Assembly: GCA_037952775.1 (NCBI GenBank) | Contig: JBANAY010000004.1 | Location: 1,798,001-1,862,000, forward strand | DNA length: 64,000 nt | Source: Clonostachys chloroleuca | Taxonomy: Eukaryota; Ascomycota; Sordariomycetes; Hypocreales; Bionectriaceae | Direction of reading: 5' to 3' | Shown: positions 37,101-47,794 of the stretch, one piece after another | Position numbering within the stretch: the stretch's first letter is position 1 | Layout: each line of letters begins with the position of its first letter | Position numbers and translations under genes: made by a program | Notes under the pieces: model-generated | The model's input: the letters and a program-made list of their open reading frames with translations, nothing else | The model's database searches: none | What the model was told of the DNA's origin: nothing

Positions 37101-39332
37101 TGCACCCAGGGCATGGGAGGAGGCGAGCCATCAAGCTACTCTCTGTGGGATAGATTTATGCCGCCATCTCATTAAGCCTAACTGCTCCTGGAAGGCTTTC
37201 TAAATGAGTAGGATGCGCCAGCTTTAGCCGCCACCAGCTCGGGCAATTGGTCACTGGGAAATCTGATGGGGATCCACGTCCCTGGTGCCGCTGTCTCGTT
37301 GTCCCGAGCTGAGGCGCTGCCTAGGCCTGTAAGTCGTACCCAGGATGCTGCGTGCATTTTTTATCAATGTTCATTTGGCGATTATTGGGAAGATCGACAG
37401 CAGGAGGAAGAGGGGGAACGAGCAGGAACGTGACAGACCGGGGTGGTGACGGGGAAGCAGTGCGTCAATAACTATTTTGGATGTGGCACCGGAGGAAGTA
37501 CTCAACGGTCATTCGGTCTAGAAGCCAACGGTTACTGGGGTGTGAAGGAGAACTCGGGGAGGCACGTATCCTTGTTCCACTGGCACAACCCCTACTGTCT
37601 ATCTGCCCTTTTAATCCATTCACCGGAATGAGTATGTACAACCAAACCCAACGATATGCGACCCCCCTGGCTGTGATCAGTGCAAGGCGATTCTCCAGAT
37701 GTTACGGACACCTTTCCAGAAAAGCCCGCAGTGCATACTTTCAATGTTCTTTTCGAAGTGTATTCTTTTTGCTTTTTCCTTACAAATGTCATGTGGGTGT
37801 TGCCATCGCATCGGGTCTTCTATGCCCAGAGGAGACCTTGCCACGGTGCAACACTTTGCTTCTTTGGCAGAAGCAAGCGAGACGCTTTTGGGCAAAGGTC
37901 ATGGGTTTGTACTGGACCACTCGGCGGACCTTGTACGAGGCTGGGGTATACATATTGATACTATGTATACGAAGCCCGCATCTTCTGATTGAGCGCGCGC
38001 TCTCCAGCAGATGTGAGGTGTCATATTTGCATGGAGCAAAGTCTACATGGCATGGCTATTCTTCTCCATCTGGGAGTGAGCGGCGCCAACGCACCTGTCC
38101 CAGGGAGATGACAAGAGATTACGCCTAGTGCCAGGCAATCGAGGTATGTACATACTTTCGAGCTGACGATCAGAGGTCACATTGCAGGGCAAGGGCATCG
38201 GACAACCCCCGCGAGGCCTGTCCGCGCGCTGGGCCATGTTCGTGGGCTCATCATCGACCCGGTGATCATCGGGAGGGAATTCTCATCTGAGAGAGCCTTG
38301 GTCGCACGTTCCGGAGCGAATGTAGAAGTTGACTGGGATCATCAATACCATGGGAGAGGTCAACTCTGGATCAGATTTCTCTTTGCATTATTACTTTTTG
38401 GCTTTGAGGGTCGGGGATGTGTTTGAACTAGTCAGGGGAGATCTGCAATCTACTGCATATTGAGAGTCTCTTCTGGGTACGAATCCCTTAGTGGTTTATT
38501 CATCTCGGAGTACAATATACGTTCTGAGTGCTAATGCCATCATCACTAGTATAACCCATCCCATCACGAATCGGCCCTGTGGCGATGGAGATCGGCTGCC
38601 AACTGAGAGTCTGAGACGTCTCAGGGACCACAGCGACGACAACGGGTTTGACGCGGATGTTCAGATCAGACCCTGACTGCAACGTAAGGTTCATGATCAG
38701 CGCGGGCGGCCGATGATCGAGTGTCATTTACCCGTAGGGGTAATCATTAGAAATCCAGACAGGACTGTATGTATCGGTGACCGGGGGGGGGGGGGGGCAG
38801 AGAAATGTGTGTGTGGGTTTATTTCGGGGAATGAGGTAGGGAACAGGGCGCCATGGGGGATCGCCGGGGCATGGGCAGGCTAGTATTTTTTGACAGGATA
38901 GTACGTAGCACATAGGGTCAGCGTAGCATTGACTCTTCTACTACACGCTTCAGGTATCCGTAGTCGAAACCTTGGCAGAGGTATGGTGTATTATTGTCCT
39001 GAACTATTACCCTCTCTCGTATTTAACCACCAAAAAGGGGCCATCCCGACCCACACCATATGCAGAAAGGGGTTTGTATTGGCAGAAAGTGTAACCTTGG
39101 TAGATAGAAGAAGGTTAAAATTAAACGGGCCAGAGAAAGTAGGTATTCTCGAAGAAGAAAAAAACACCCATGCAAAGATAATATAGCCTCATGCTAATAT
39201 TTTGAAAATACTATAGGCACGAAAAAAACAGAGTCAGCATCTGCATCTGCAACAGAAGAGGGGAAGCAGGAGGTGGGAAACTGGGTCTCTGCTCACCGGC
39301 GGAATCTGCCATTTGATCACTTATCCAAGATA
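28132..39332. other. 11.2-kb gene-poor interval upstream of the C2H2 gene
   Basis: No coding gene can be supported. It would contain the C2H2 gene's promoter and 5' leader near 28132-28700 and the 3' end of the DUF1399-type gene at the right side. Visible features are T-rich (30850-30880) and A-rich (32123-32138) runs, G runs of 12 (31509-31520) and 15 (38783-38797) bases, and a perfect 12-bp palindrome at 37991-38002. All three plus frames are unusually free of stops around 37700-37960, but none encodes a recognisable protein. Long upstream regions are known for fungal developmental regulators; that reading is inference. Confidence 0.55.
37991..38002. repeat. Perfect 12-bp GC palindrome
   Basis: GAGCGCGCGCTC equals its own reverse complement. 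CGCG-containing sites can be bound by APSES-type regulators, but a single site proves nothing. Confidence 0.7.
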
Positions 39333-41418
39333 CTACTCCGAAGACATGGATGGGTGCAGCGAACTGGGGCCCTCCCCATTGCCTGCGCTTGTTGACCTAT
39401 TGAGTGGGTTGTCACAATAGATGCCATGGTCGACAGGCTTAGCAGAATTGGGCGCTCCCGACATGATAGGGAGGGCTCCGCCGAAGCGCCACCAGGCTGC
39501 ATCGCCAGCCTCCCGAAGCGGGCCGGAAGAACATTGGGAATGGGTGCTGGGCGTCGTTGTCGTTGCGAAGCTGCTGCTGTCCCGTGGCGGCCGGGTGCCG
39601 ATCTTATCGACACGTCTGGTGTCGTCGAGCGAGTTGTCGTCATCGCAACTGGAGATGCAGGGCCGATTAGAGGTAGCACGGCATGCCATGCGCTGCTTTC
39701 CTATCGACTTGGCATGATGGCGCCCGTTCCTGTCGAGGGAGGCATCCTTTCCCTCCTCCTGCGACTCGTCGGGTGTTGGTGGCATCCCTCCACTCATCCT
39801 CCGGTATTGGTGACGCGGAGGTGGTGTCCTGTAGCGGCTAGGTACATGGCCATCTTGAAAGTGGCCGCTGGGGTGTGGAGATGGGAGAGGAGCAGGAGCA
39901 GGCTCAGACCACGTCGCTGGTACCAAGTGGGTGATGGGCAGTCCACGGACGGTAGGCGACTTCTGGGTCGCTGTGGTGCTCGAGGCGGCAGAAGCGCCCG
40001 GTGATGTGGTTTCCTCCTGTCTGGTGGTGGGCTTCTTCATGAAATTCCTGGCCCTGCAGGCTCTGGCCGGGTGCAGGCCACACCTGCGGCACTGGAGGCG
40101 AGCAAGGTCGAGGGGTATTTCGAGACGCAGGCTGCGACGGCGTCTAGTCTCGGCCGATAACTTGTCTGCTAAGCTCTGCTCCACGCTGCAGAGGAAGTGT
40201 GGCGACTCATGTTCTGCCATGCAGTACCAGCAGTGGCACCTTGCATACTCCTCTCTGAAGATGTGCTCGTATACTTGAGATGACGCCTGCAGGTCGTCGC
40301 CATCTGGCACATGCTGTGCATTGATCACACCCAGATTGTGAACCCAATCGCCCTCGCTGTCACAGTACCTGTGGTACCTGGCCCGCGAGAGCCTATGTGT
40401 CCTCCAGACTAGCTCAATGTCAGGTGTTGGCACTAGGCGGGCCTTTAGGCCGTCTGAGAAGACCTCGAGACTGGATATGTCCGCCCCATGCCGTACGAGG
40501 GCAATGAACCGAGCGTAGCGCTTAATCGGCCGGGTCATTTGGGGCATGTCAGGACCTGCATCTGTTGGCAGGCGGTGCCAGGCGTATCGAAGCATGCGAG
40601 CTGCGAAGTCTGACTGGCGCTCGACGAGCGAATGAATATCCACCGATAAGTAAAATGAGCAGCCCGAAGGGGCGTTGACTTTCATGGTGGCCGGCTTGTG
40701 GATGAACTGAGATGCCAGAAACTCTGTTGACTCGTCGGGGCTCCTCGACTGCATGAAGGGGATGCTCATATCCATGATCTTTGTCAAGTCGGTGTTGGGT
40801 GTCGGATACAGCATCGCTGCCCAGTTGTGGCTGTCCATTGGGAGGTCGAAGATTGCACCCTCCGAGTGCATGAGGATCGGAAGCTGTTCCAGTGACAAGT
40901 CAGCTTTTGTGTTACTTTACTGGAATAGGCTGACTGACAAGTGTATTCCAGTCCCATTTGGGAACCGGGCATTCTGAGATTTCCTCAAACTCGGTCCACT
41001 TGCTTGGCTCCTGCATAAGAGCGTGCCATATCATCAGGACATCTAGAGGAGGCACTCGGCACCACGGATTTGAACGGTCAATCCTGCCAAACCATGTGCA
41101 GAACCTCGACACAGCCAAGTTGATGTAGCAGGTCCATGCTGATTCGGGGCTGATATCATAGTTCCTGGCCCAATGTGTGACTTTCTGCTTGGCAAAGGCG
41201 AACTTTTCGAATAGAAGAAGGTGAGTGAAGCATTCTCGTCCCTGCACGTCAGACTCAATGACACTGTCGACAATTGCACGCCTATGGAGCTTGGAAAATT
41301 CCGGAGGCGACGGCGGGCCGCCGAGGCGAAGCATACGACGTATGTGAGAATGCCTGTAATCTGAATCAGCTTTCACACCCTGTAAGTGACGGGCAGGGTG
41401 CGACACGTACTTGAACAT
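39333..41418 (-). CDS. GRDP/DUF1399-like protein with Cys-rich tail
   Basis: Proposed exons are 41418-41411, 41353-40939 and 40883-39333 (657 residues); the second intron (55 nt) is well supported, the first (57 nt, in-frame) less so, and the true start could lie further upstream. Two copies of the family signature are visible: PPLDVLMIWHALM (about residues 104-116) and DIELVWRTHRLSRARYHRYC (about 296-315), typical of glycine-rich-domain-containing (DUF1399) proteins, where the repeated W-H/T-H elements recur. No biochemical role can be assigned. Two Cys clusters follow: CHCWYC (357-362) and CRRC plus a further Cys (406, 409, 417), a possible metal site. The last 230 residues are Ser/Pro/Arg-rich and probably disordered. 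It is divergent from the Zn2Cys6 gene at 42382, with 963 bp between starts. Confidence 0.72.
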
Positions 41419-42381
41419 TGTGGGCGGTCGACATCAATTGCACGATGGATCTCCTGGGTCTGGTCCGCTTTTGATGTTGCTACCGTTCAGGGAATCAATC
41501 ATGGTGGCCGTGATGGGGGATACCTCTGTTCTACCCCGTTCGTGTTCACAAAATTGAAGGTGTAGATTAAGCTTTCCCTGGCAGCTCGTGATGTGTGATT
41601 GCTTGGAAGTCAAACCCCGCCAAGAAGACACGTCTCACGAGAGTTCTTTTGCCGCTCCCGGGCGTCTTTGACTTCAGAAAGAGTCTTTTCTAGGCGCCAA
41701 AGGAGGCAAGCGAACTGTAAGTGAGCCAAAGCCATGGCGACGGTGGTTTCCCCGAGGCTTCAGGCTCGAGTTGAGATTGCCCATCATTATCCCCGTAGGA
41801 AATGTGCGCGTATAAACTTGTGAAGAAGGAAGGTTGAGATAGGGAATGCAACGTGGCAACGATAAGCAGAAGACGATGGGTAGGTTCCGCGGAGAGAACC
41901 TCGCTCATAGGACTCCGAGCTCACTCATCGTTATCCTGACGGTGAGAAATAGCGAGACATTGCTGTTATGGGTGCCAGTCTCAGACTCGAACCAAGGCAA
42001 CTTGGGTATAAACACGAGGCCATGCCAGAACATTCTTGTGATTGTATCATCACTGCGTCTCAAGATAGCATGGAGTATCTCATGAATGAGGCTGACGGTG
42101 ATGATCGAGATGGTCGACTGCGGGAACCGGAAATACCATTTTGCCGGATAATCAAGATCAGCAGCAATCTTCATCACCACAAGCCAAAAGGGGACTAGTC
42201 ACCTGCTTACCCTTGATTCGTTCATGCAGCAATTGACCTCAGTTGAAGCGATCAGAATACGCGACCTGGTGATTCTGCCGCTCTGCTGCATCCATCGAAA
42301 AGGAGATCGTATCATAGCCCGATAGGTCTTATGCCAACGCCTGCTTAGAATTATATCCAGACCGACAGGCTCTGTCTCTTC
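41419..42381. promoter_or_regulatory. Divergent intergenic region, DUF1399-type / Zn2Cys6 pair
   Basis: 963 bp between two divergent start codons. No credible coding gene; open frames of 60-90 codons carry no motifs. An upstream coding exon of the DUF1399-type gene around 41434-41631 cannot be excluded because that frame is open. Confidence 0.45.
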
Positions 42382-44099
42382 ATGGCGGGACAACCTCAGG
42401 CGCCCAAGAAGTGTCACAACTGTCGCCGGCAGCGCCTCCGGTGTGACCGGTCTTATCCGCAGTGTAACAAGTGCGTTCTCTCAGGCAAGGAATGCCTTGG
42501 GTATGGCCAGCTGCTCCGATGGACCGGGGCCGTGGCGTCCCGTGGTAAGTTGGCAGGCAAAACATCCAGCGCTGATGTGTCCTTGCCCTCAGGCCAGAAG
42601 CTGGGAGGAGATGAGGATGAAGATTCTCCAGAGGATGAAGCTTCGGAGGTCATAGATGCCACTGCCTCGAGAAATGAGACCAAAGCCTCCGACATGCAGC
42701 TTGTTACCCAGGACCGTGTCTCAGACGCACTGTCCGACAAACCCTGGGTCCTGGCTGACCCTGTCTTTCAAGACTTGTCTCAGACTGATCGATACTACAT
42801 TTCATATTGTATGCTGCAGACCTCTCAGCGGACCTTCTCCAACTTACTGACCAAGGCTTCATATAGTTACTACACGCCTGTGTCGCGATCTTGTCTCTCA
42901 TGATTTGCCAGATAATTGCAACCCCTTTCACAAGCTTGTGCCAATGACCAGGTCACACCCTCTGCTGCAGCACATCATCGTCGCTTCCTCCGCAGCGCAT
43001 AAGTCGAATCTAGTGCGCTCGGCTCAACCACCATTTGTCCAATCTGATGGGAAAGTCATCTACCAGCGTGGTGAGGCCTCGCAGCAGGCCCTCCAAGAAG
43101 CACTTGTCGCTAAACTCAAAGCGTTACGGCTGATGCATGAAGCTGTCGCCAATGTTGGCTCCGTTCCTGTCGATATTATTTTTGCCGCTGCTTTGTTTTT
43201 CATCTATGTCGAATTGCTGGAATCGGGGAAGAACGGGTGGAGGGCCCATTTGGAGGGTGCCGGCCGACTGATGTCTATCATGCAAACAATTGACCCTCCA
43301 TTGCGTGAATTACGAGATTCGTTACTATCCGATTGCTTTTGGTGATTTTCTCTCCACCCTCGCCGGTCTAATAGCAGTGCTAACCAGTGTATTTCCAAGT
43401 TACTTCGTGCTGTCGTCCGCATTCACCCCTGAGGTATCTTCATTGCAGACATATTTCGACTCAGCTAATATCCCGACAATCTTGGAGAAGACAACGGCGA
43501 GTAGCTATCTGTGCTGCCCACCGGAGGTCTTGGAGATTCTTTACGCTGCCTCTCAACTGTCCAATGTCGTGACCGAAGATGCTGAGACCGCTGCAAAGAT
43601 CGCATCAGAAGGCTTCACGCTGCTCCACCGCGCTCAGAACTTCAACGTTCGGGCATGGGCTGTCGAAGTGCTCAAAAACAACTATTATCTGGAAAAGGTG
43701 CTGGAGAGCCGGATCAATGTAGCTACAGTGCATCGTCTTGCCGCCTCGGTGTATATCATGCAGGCCATTGAGCCCATCGCCAACAGCTTGAGCGAAGATA
43801 TTGTCGATGCTGTGTATCTGGAGATGTTTTACTACTTGGAAAGGATACCGCCCGAAGACCCAAATTTCAAGGCGACATCTTGGCCAACTTTTGTCGCTGG
43901 CGCAGGGGCTAAAGATCCCCAGCGTCGGGCCTGGGTCATTGACAGATTTCAAAAATTGTTAATTACTACCCCTTGGGGATTTATGAACACCTGCATGGAA
44001 ACCCTTTCCATCATATGGGGCCTGGAGGAATCAGAGCATCAAGGGAAGAACTGGATTCAGGTCCTGAAAGACCCAAAGATGAATTTCTTGATTGTCTGA
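42382..44099 (+). CDS. Zn2Cys6 transcription factor, Fungal_trans_2 type
   Basis: Exons 42382-42808, 42867-43341 and 43400-44099 give 533 residues; the two introns are each 58 nt with GT...AG ends and CTTAC/GCTAAC branch sites, and phases match. The binuclear zinc cluster uses Cys 11, 14, 21, 28, 31 and 38 (KKCHNCRRQRLRCDRS, then CNKC and CLGYG). The CLGYG-plus-aromatic segment right after the cluster resembles the acriflavine-resistance ACR-2 group. An acidic linker (residues 70-95) is followed by an all-helical region containing YYISYFTTRLCRDLV (about 138) that matches the Fungal_trans_2 regulatory domain. A nuclear DNA-binding regulator is expected; targets are unknown. The divergent neighbour at 39333-41418 is a candidate target by position only. 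Confidence 0.87.
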
Positions 44100-45772
44100 T
44101 TGGCACAGACAAGTCTACGAGAGCATGCGCTCATTTCTATCGACTTCTAAACTCAAGTTGGGAAGCTCAACGGTCGCGGGAATCGTTCCAGAGAGCACTG
44201 CCGCACTCCTGCAGGCAATGAATGCATGCGGGCCAAGCAGCCTCTCCATACTCGGGCCGCCATGTGCACAGCTGCTGAGGGCCAAAAACTCTATGTCGCG
44301 AGATTGGCTTAGCTGCCTTTATGGAAGCCTCCTTTACCGCTTTGAAAAGGTAAACGGGAAAATTAGTATTGAAAATACCAGTCTCTCGTCGTTCTGAGAC
44401 TGCATCGCTAACAACAGTGAGGCGCAAACTCGTTGATCGCGGCACAGACCGTGTTCTGCCAAGTCTTGGATTGATTGATTCATCATCGAATGAGATGAAA
44501 TGAAGTTAAGCGCATCACTGAACGGCAGAGAACATTTGGCCGCTGCCTGAGAAGGTGCCAGAAAACCTCTACCGCGGCGGATACAGTCGACTTCGAGTCT
44601 GAAAGACCGCCATATTGGAAACAATGCTCCCCAATCCTGAAGATTATGAGGAATCGAACCGTTTAAGCGAGATCCACGCGGGGAGACTGATTGTAGGACA
44701 GTTGGAAAGACATGGTCTGCTAATCTCGCAGCTCAGAGATTCCTTAGATGAGCATCCTGTAGCGAAGACGCTCCATGAATGCGAACAGCCGGATCCGGAA
44801 CCAAACACATCAACCAGCGCAAATCACCAACTATCTGGCTGTATACAAAACGGACAAGTCACTGCACTGGTTCAAATTACTTCGTCAACGCGCCGATGCT
44901 TCGTATTCCATGGCAACTTCACACCTCGACCCTAATACGACCCATCGATCCCCTTTCGTTATCGCCTCTTCAAAGCTCTTGATCGCCATGACTGATCATA
45001 GGTTGTGATTGATGTCGTAGCCCTAAGATGGCGTGAGGACGATACGCTATTGATGAAGACTTCCAAGAACCATTCTGCGAAGTCTTGACCTGGATAGCTC
45101 AATTAAGGCTAGAAATATTTGCTAGTGGGGGGAACGAGACCGAGTGCCTGTCTATGTGTGTGCCTGCTTGTCTTGATCTCACATGAATGTTATGACTTTG
45201 ACATATGTTTTCTGAAGTGGTTTCTCTTTGTCTCGTGATTATGACGTTTGATGGTTATTTATTTCCTAGCTACATGTGTATGAAATGAAATTGCCGCCTG
45301 GGTGATCTGTCTTCCTGCTCTTTCTGAGGCTTGGACGACAAACTGTCCACATGGATGCAGGTGCTTATATGCAAGCGACGGCACTTGATTAGAAGAGTCG
45401 ATCGCCAGGATGGATTTCCCTTCGTCTGTGTAGGTTTGTCTTGCCTAAGCTTTCAATTGAGTCTATACGCGAAGATGTCTAGCTCACCAATCAAAAAATC
45501 CACCTGCATCTAAGATACGAGATGCACTAAAGAATGGCGAGCGTTTGTCATCAGGGGTTAGCGACTGGCGGAGCATTATATAAATCGTCCGACGCCAAAT
45601 TTGTTCAACATTTATAAGATATCAATCATGAGCTGATGTGCGCCGGTTCAGTTGGCTCCTTCTTTCTGAAGAACTGGGAGGATCATATTTGTCGCAGTCA
45701 CGCCGACTTTTTGGCCGCGACCGTGAGACCAGAGCACATCCATTTCGTCAAACTCAGTAAACGGCTTCCAGA
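44100..45772. other. Intergenic, Zn2Cys6 gene to GNAT gene
   Basis: About 1.7 kb. A 100-codon frame near 44624-44935 includes a helical-looking segment but has no family motif or splice context, so it is not called. The last 200 bp hold the GNAT promoter with a TATA-like element. Confidence 0.45.
45577..45585 (+). promoter_or_regulatory. TATA-like element of the GNAT gene
   Basis: TATATAAAT lies 188 bp upstream of the proposed ATG. It is the clearest TATA-like motif I noticed in a promoter position in this window. Confidence 0.45.
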
Positions 45773-46480
45773 ATGGCATACACGTTCTTCAGAATTGATA
45801 AGAATGCGCCTAATCTCCCCTCATTGGCGGCCAAGTACAAGGAGCTTCGTCTAGCGGCGCTTCAGAGTTCACCCGCCTCTTTCTCTTCCACCTATGAGAC
45901 CGAGGCCCAGTTCTCCGACGAAGTCTGGCTATCCCGCATCAATACGCCAAACAAGGAGACCTTTATCTGCGCGGCGGTCGACGGGGAGTCCTCTGGACCA
46001 ATTGACCCCAGCACCGTGCCCCTGGAGAGGTGTGAATGGGTCGCACAGGTCACGCTCCTGGGCCCAGTCTCGGCGGATGACTATGCCCTCCCCAGCGAGG
46101 CGTCCCAGCCCGAGGTGGCCAGCGATAGAGATGAGGAGAAGTGGCAGATGCTGAGCCTGTACACGTTGCCCCAACATCGCGGGAAAGGACTCGGGAAAAG
46201 GCTCTGCAAAGAGACGTTCCAGTTTCTCGCGTCGTTTTGTAGAGAGAACCACGGTCACGGTGTCCCAAAGCAGGTACGCGTCCGCATCATGGTCAAGCCG
46301 GACAATCATGTCACGCTGGGCCTGTATCGATCCATGGGGTTTGTGGACGCTGGAAAGTGTACTTTGGAGGAGGCTTTGCGAGCGAATGGCGACGCTGATC
46401 TGCTTCCGCCCGGCTTGCTGCCGGAGAAGTTCAAGGGCAGAAACGGCATGATCATGGCCTTGGTTCTGGATCGTGTTTGA
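45773..46480 (+). CDS. GNAT-family N-acetyltransferase
   Basis: A single exon of 235 residues. The acetyl-CoA pyrophosphate-binding motif A is QHRGKGLGKRLC (residues 134-145), preceded by beta strand 4 (WQMLSLYTLP) and followed by helix alpha3. The segment NHVTLGLYRSMGFVDAG matches motif B, with the conserved Tyr as candidate proton donor. The N-terminus (FRIDKNAPNLPSLAAKYKELRLAALQSSPASF) has the usual fungal GNAT opening in which a Ser-rich loop leads to a Phe/Thr. The substrate cannot be predicted; small amines, amino acids and antibiotics are all used by this superfamily. It has no neighbour within 1.3 kb on either side, so membership of the adjoining glycan cluster is not established. Confidence 0.85.
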   Translation: MAYTFFRIDKNAPNLPSLAAKYKELRLAALQSSPASFSSTYETEAQFSDEVWLSRINTPNKETFICAAVDGESSGPIDPSTVPLERCEWVAQVTLLGPVSADDYALPSEASQPEVASDRDEEKWQMLSLYTLPQHRGKGLGKRLCKETFQFLASFCRENHGHGVPKQVRVRIMVKPDNHVTLGLYRSMGFVDAGKCTLEEALRANGDADLLPPGLLPEKFKGRNGMIMALVLDRV

Positions 46481-47794
46481 GAGCCAACACTTCATCAATA
46501 TAGACTGTTTTCGGCGCAATTGGCAGCACTTGTGTGGTCTGAGAATTCTGGATAGATCAATTGTGAACAAATAAACGGGATGTTTATTGTTTGCTGAGTC
46601 TTCTCCTTAGATGGACCGGTACCAAGGCGACATTCAATGAAGATGTCAGGTCCGCTTCTTTTATGGACAAATATTCCAGGACCATCAACCTCAGAAAAGG
46701 CGCCAGTTGGGTCAATTCCTTTCGCCTATGAGAGTTAGTACACGCGATTCGAGAGTCATGGTACGGTGTGTGTCTCTCAGGTGTCGCGGAACGTCGCCAG
46801 TTCCATGGTGTGGTCCCTCTTGACGCGTCATTGGGTTTTTACGTCTCTGGTACCCCGAAGTGCTACCAGCAAATCTCAGGACCTTATCTGGTTACACGCT
46901 TCATAGACTTGATAGCTTAATGGCATGGCTACCTTTATGTTACTGTCTCATTGGAGGCGTTCACGGCAAACTCTTGCCACACTTGACCAGCATTACTACA
47001 TGGAGGATGATACATGTCACCTCGGTGAGAGCGCGCACTATGTAGGTATTCATGCATTGAAATTTTAGTATGTGGCCTCGCAGGGCGAATAGAAACCATT
47101 TTTGTTGGGATTGTTACCACCTTTGACTTCTCGTGGCCGTCAAAGGCGTACCTAGAAATATCATCCAGTGAGGGCGAACGCATTAACGATATCGGAGTAT
47201 CTCGAAATGGATTTGGTCAAATTTTCTCTTTCATAGTAAGTTCTCGTTTGCATCTCTCTACGCCGTCTGGGATCTGAATCGATGTGCATAGTTTTATACA
47301 ACTTTGGGACGATCAGTCGAACTTCCTCCTGGTTACACATCACACTTGAGTAGTGATCGACTGGAAGTAGAGCTTTTACAATTTGCTCAGAAAATGGTGA
47401 GATGGTGAAATTATATTCAAGATTGGTAAGTTATGCTAATTTTTCTTCCGTTGAACTTACTAACAGCAGTAGAAGCACACTGTCGTTCTCAACAACCTAG
47501 GATTCTCAACAACCTAGGATTGAAATGTCTAAATCCTGCCACTGGCGTATAGATTTCTCCTCTTTTACTAAGCCACGGACTAAGGAAAGAATAATGAGTC
47601 TTTTCTTGTTTGTTTCAATTTCAAGTTAGAGGTTGAAACCGGCTTAGTTTCATATTTTGGTCCAAGTCCATCTCGGTATTGATGCTTATCGTTCCTAGTT
47701 CTTTCGAGATTGCCTACTAAAACGACACACGCCTTGATCAATGACTCATTTACTTCTCTGTACCATAGAGTTTAATTCAAACTGCATAGTTCAA
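46481..47794. other. Intergenic, AT-rich
   Basis: About 1.3 kb between the GNAT stop and the convergent GH92 stop. It becomes AT-rich after 47040 and contains one 17-bp tandem duplication. No coding gene is supported. Confidence 0.5.
47486..47519 (+). repeat. 17-bp perfect tandem duplication
   Basis: TTCTCAACAACCTAGGA occurs twice head to tail without mismatch (47486-47502 and 47503-47519). Confidence 0.85.

Noticed and set aside
41970..42010. tRNA-like B-box (GGTTCGAGTCT) on the minus strand
   Set aside because: The T arm pairs, but no matching acceptor stem, D arm or anticodon arm could be found upstream.
44650..44662. Second perfect B-box-like sequence (GGTTCGATTCC, minus strand)
   Set aside because: The T stem does not pair, so not a tRNA.
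44624..44935. Possible short gene after the Zn2Cys6 regulator
   Set aside because: No family motif, no start context or splice support; the length is within chance.
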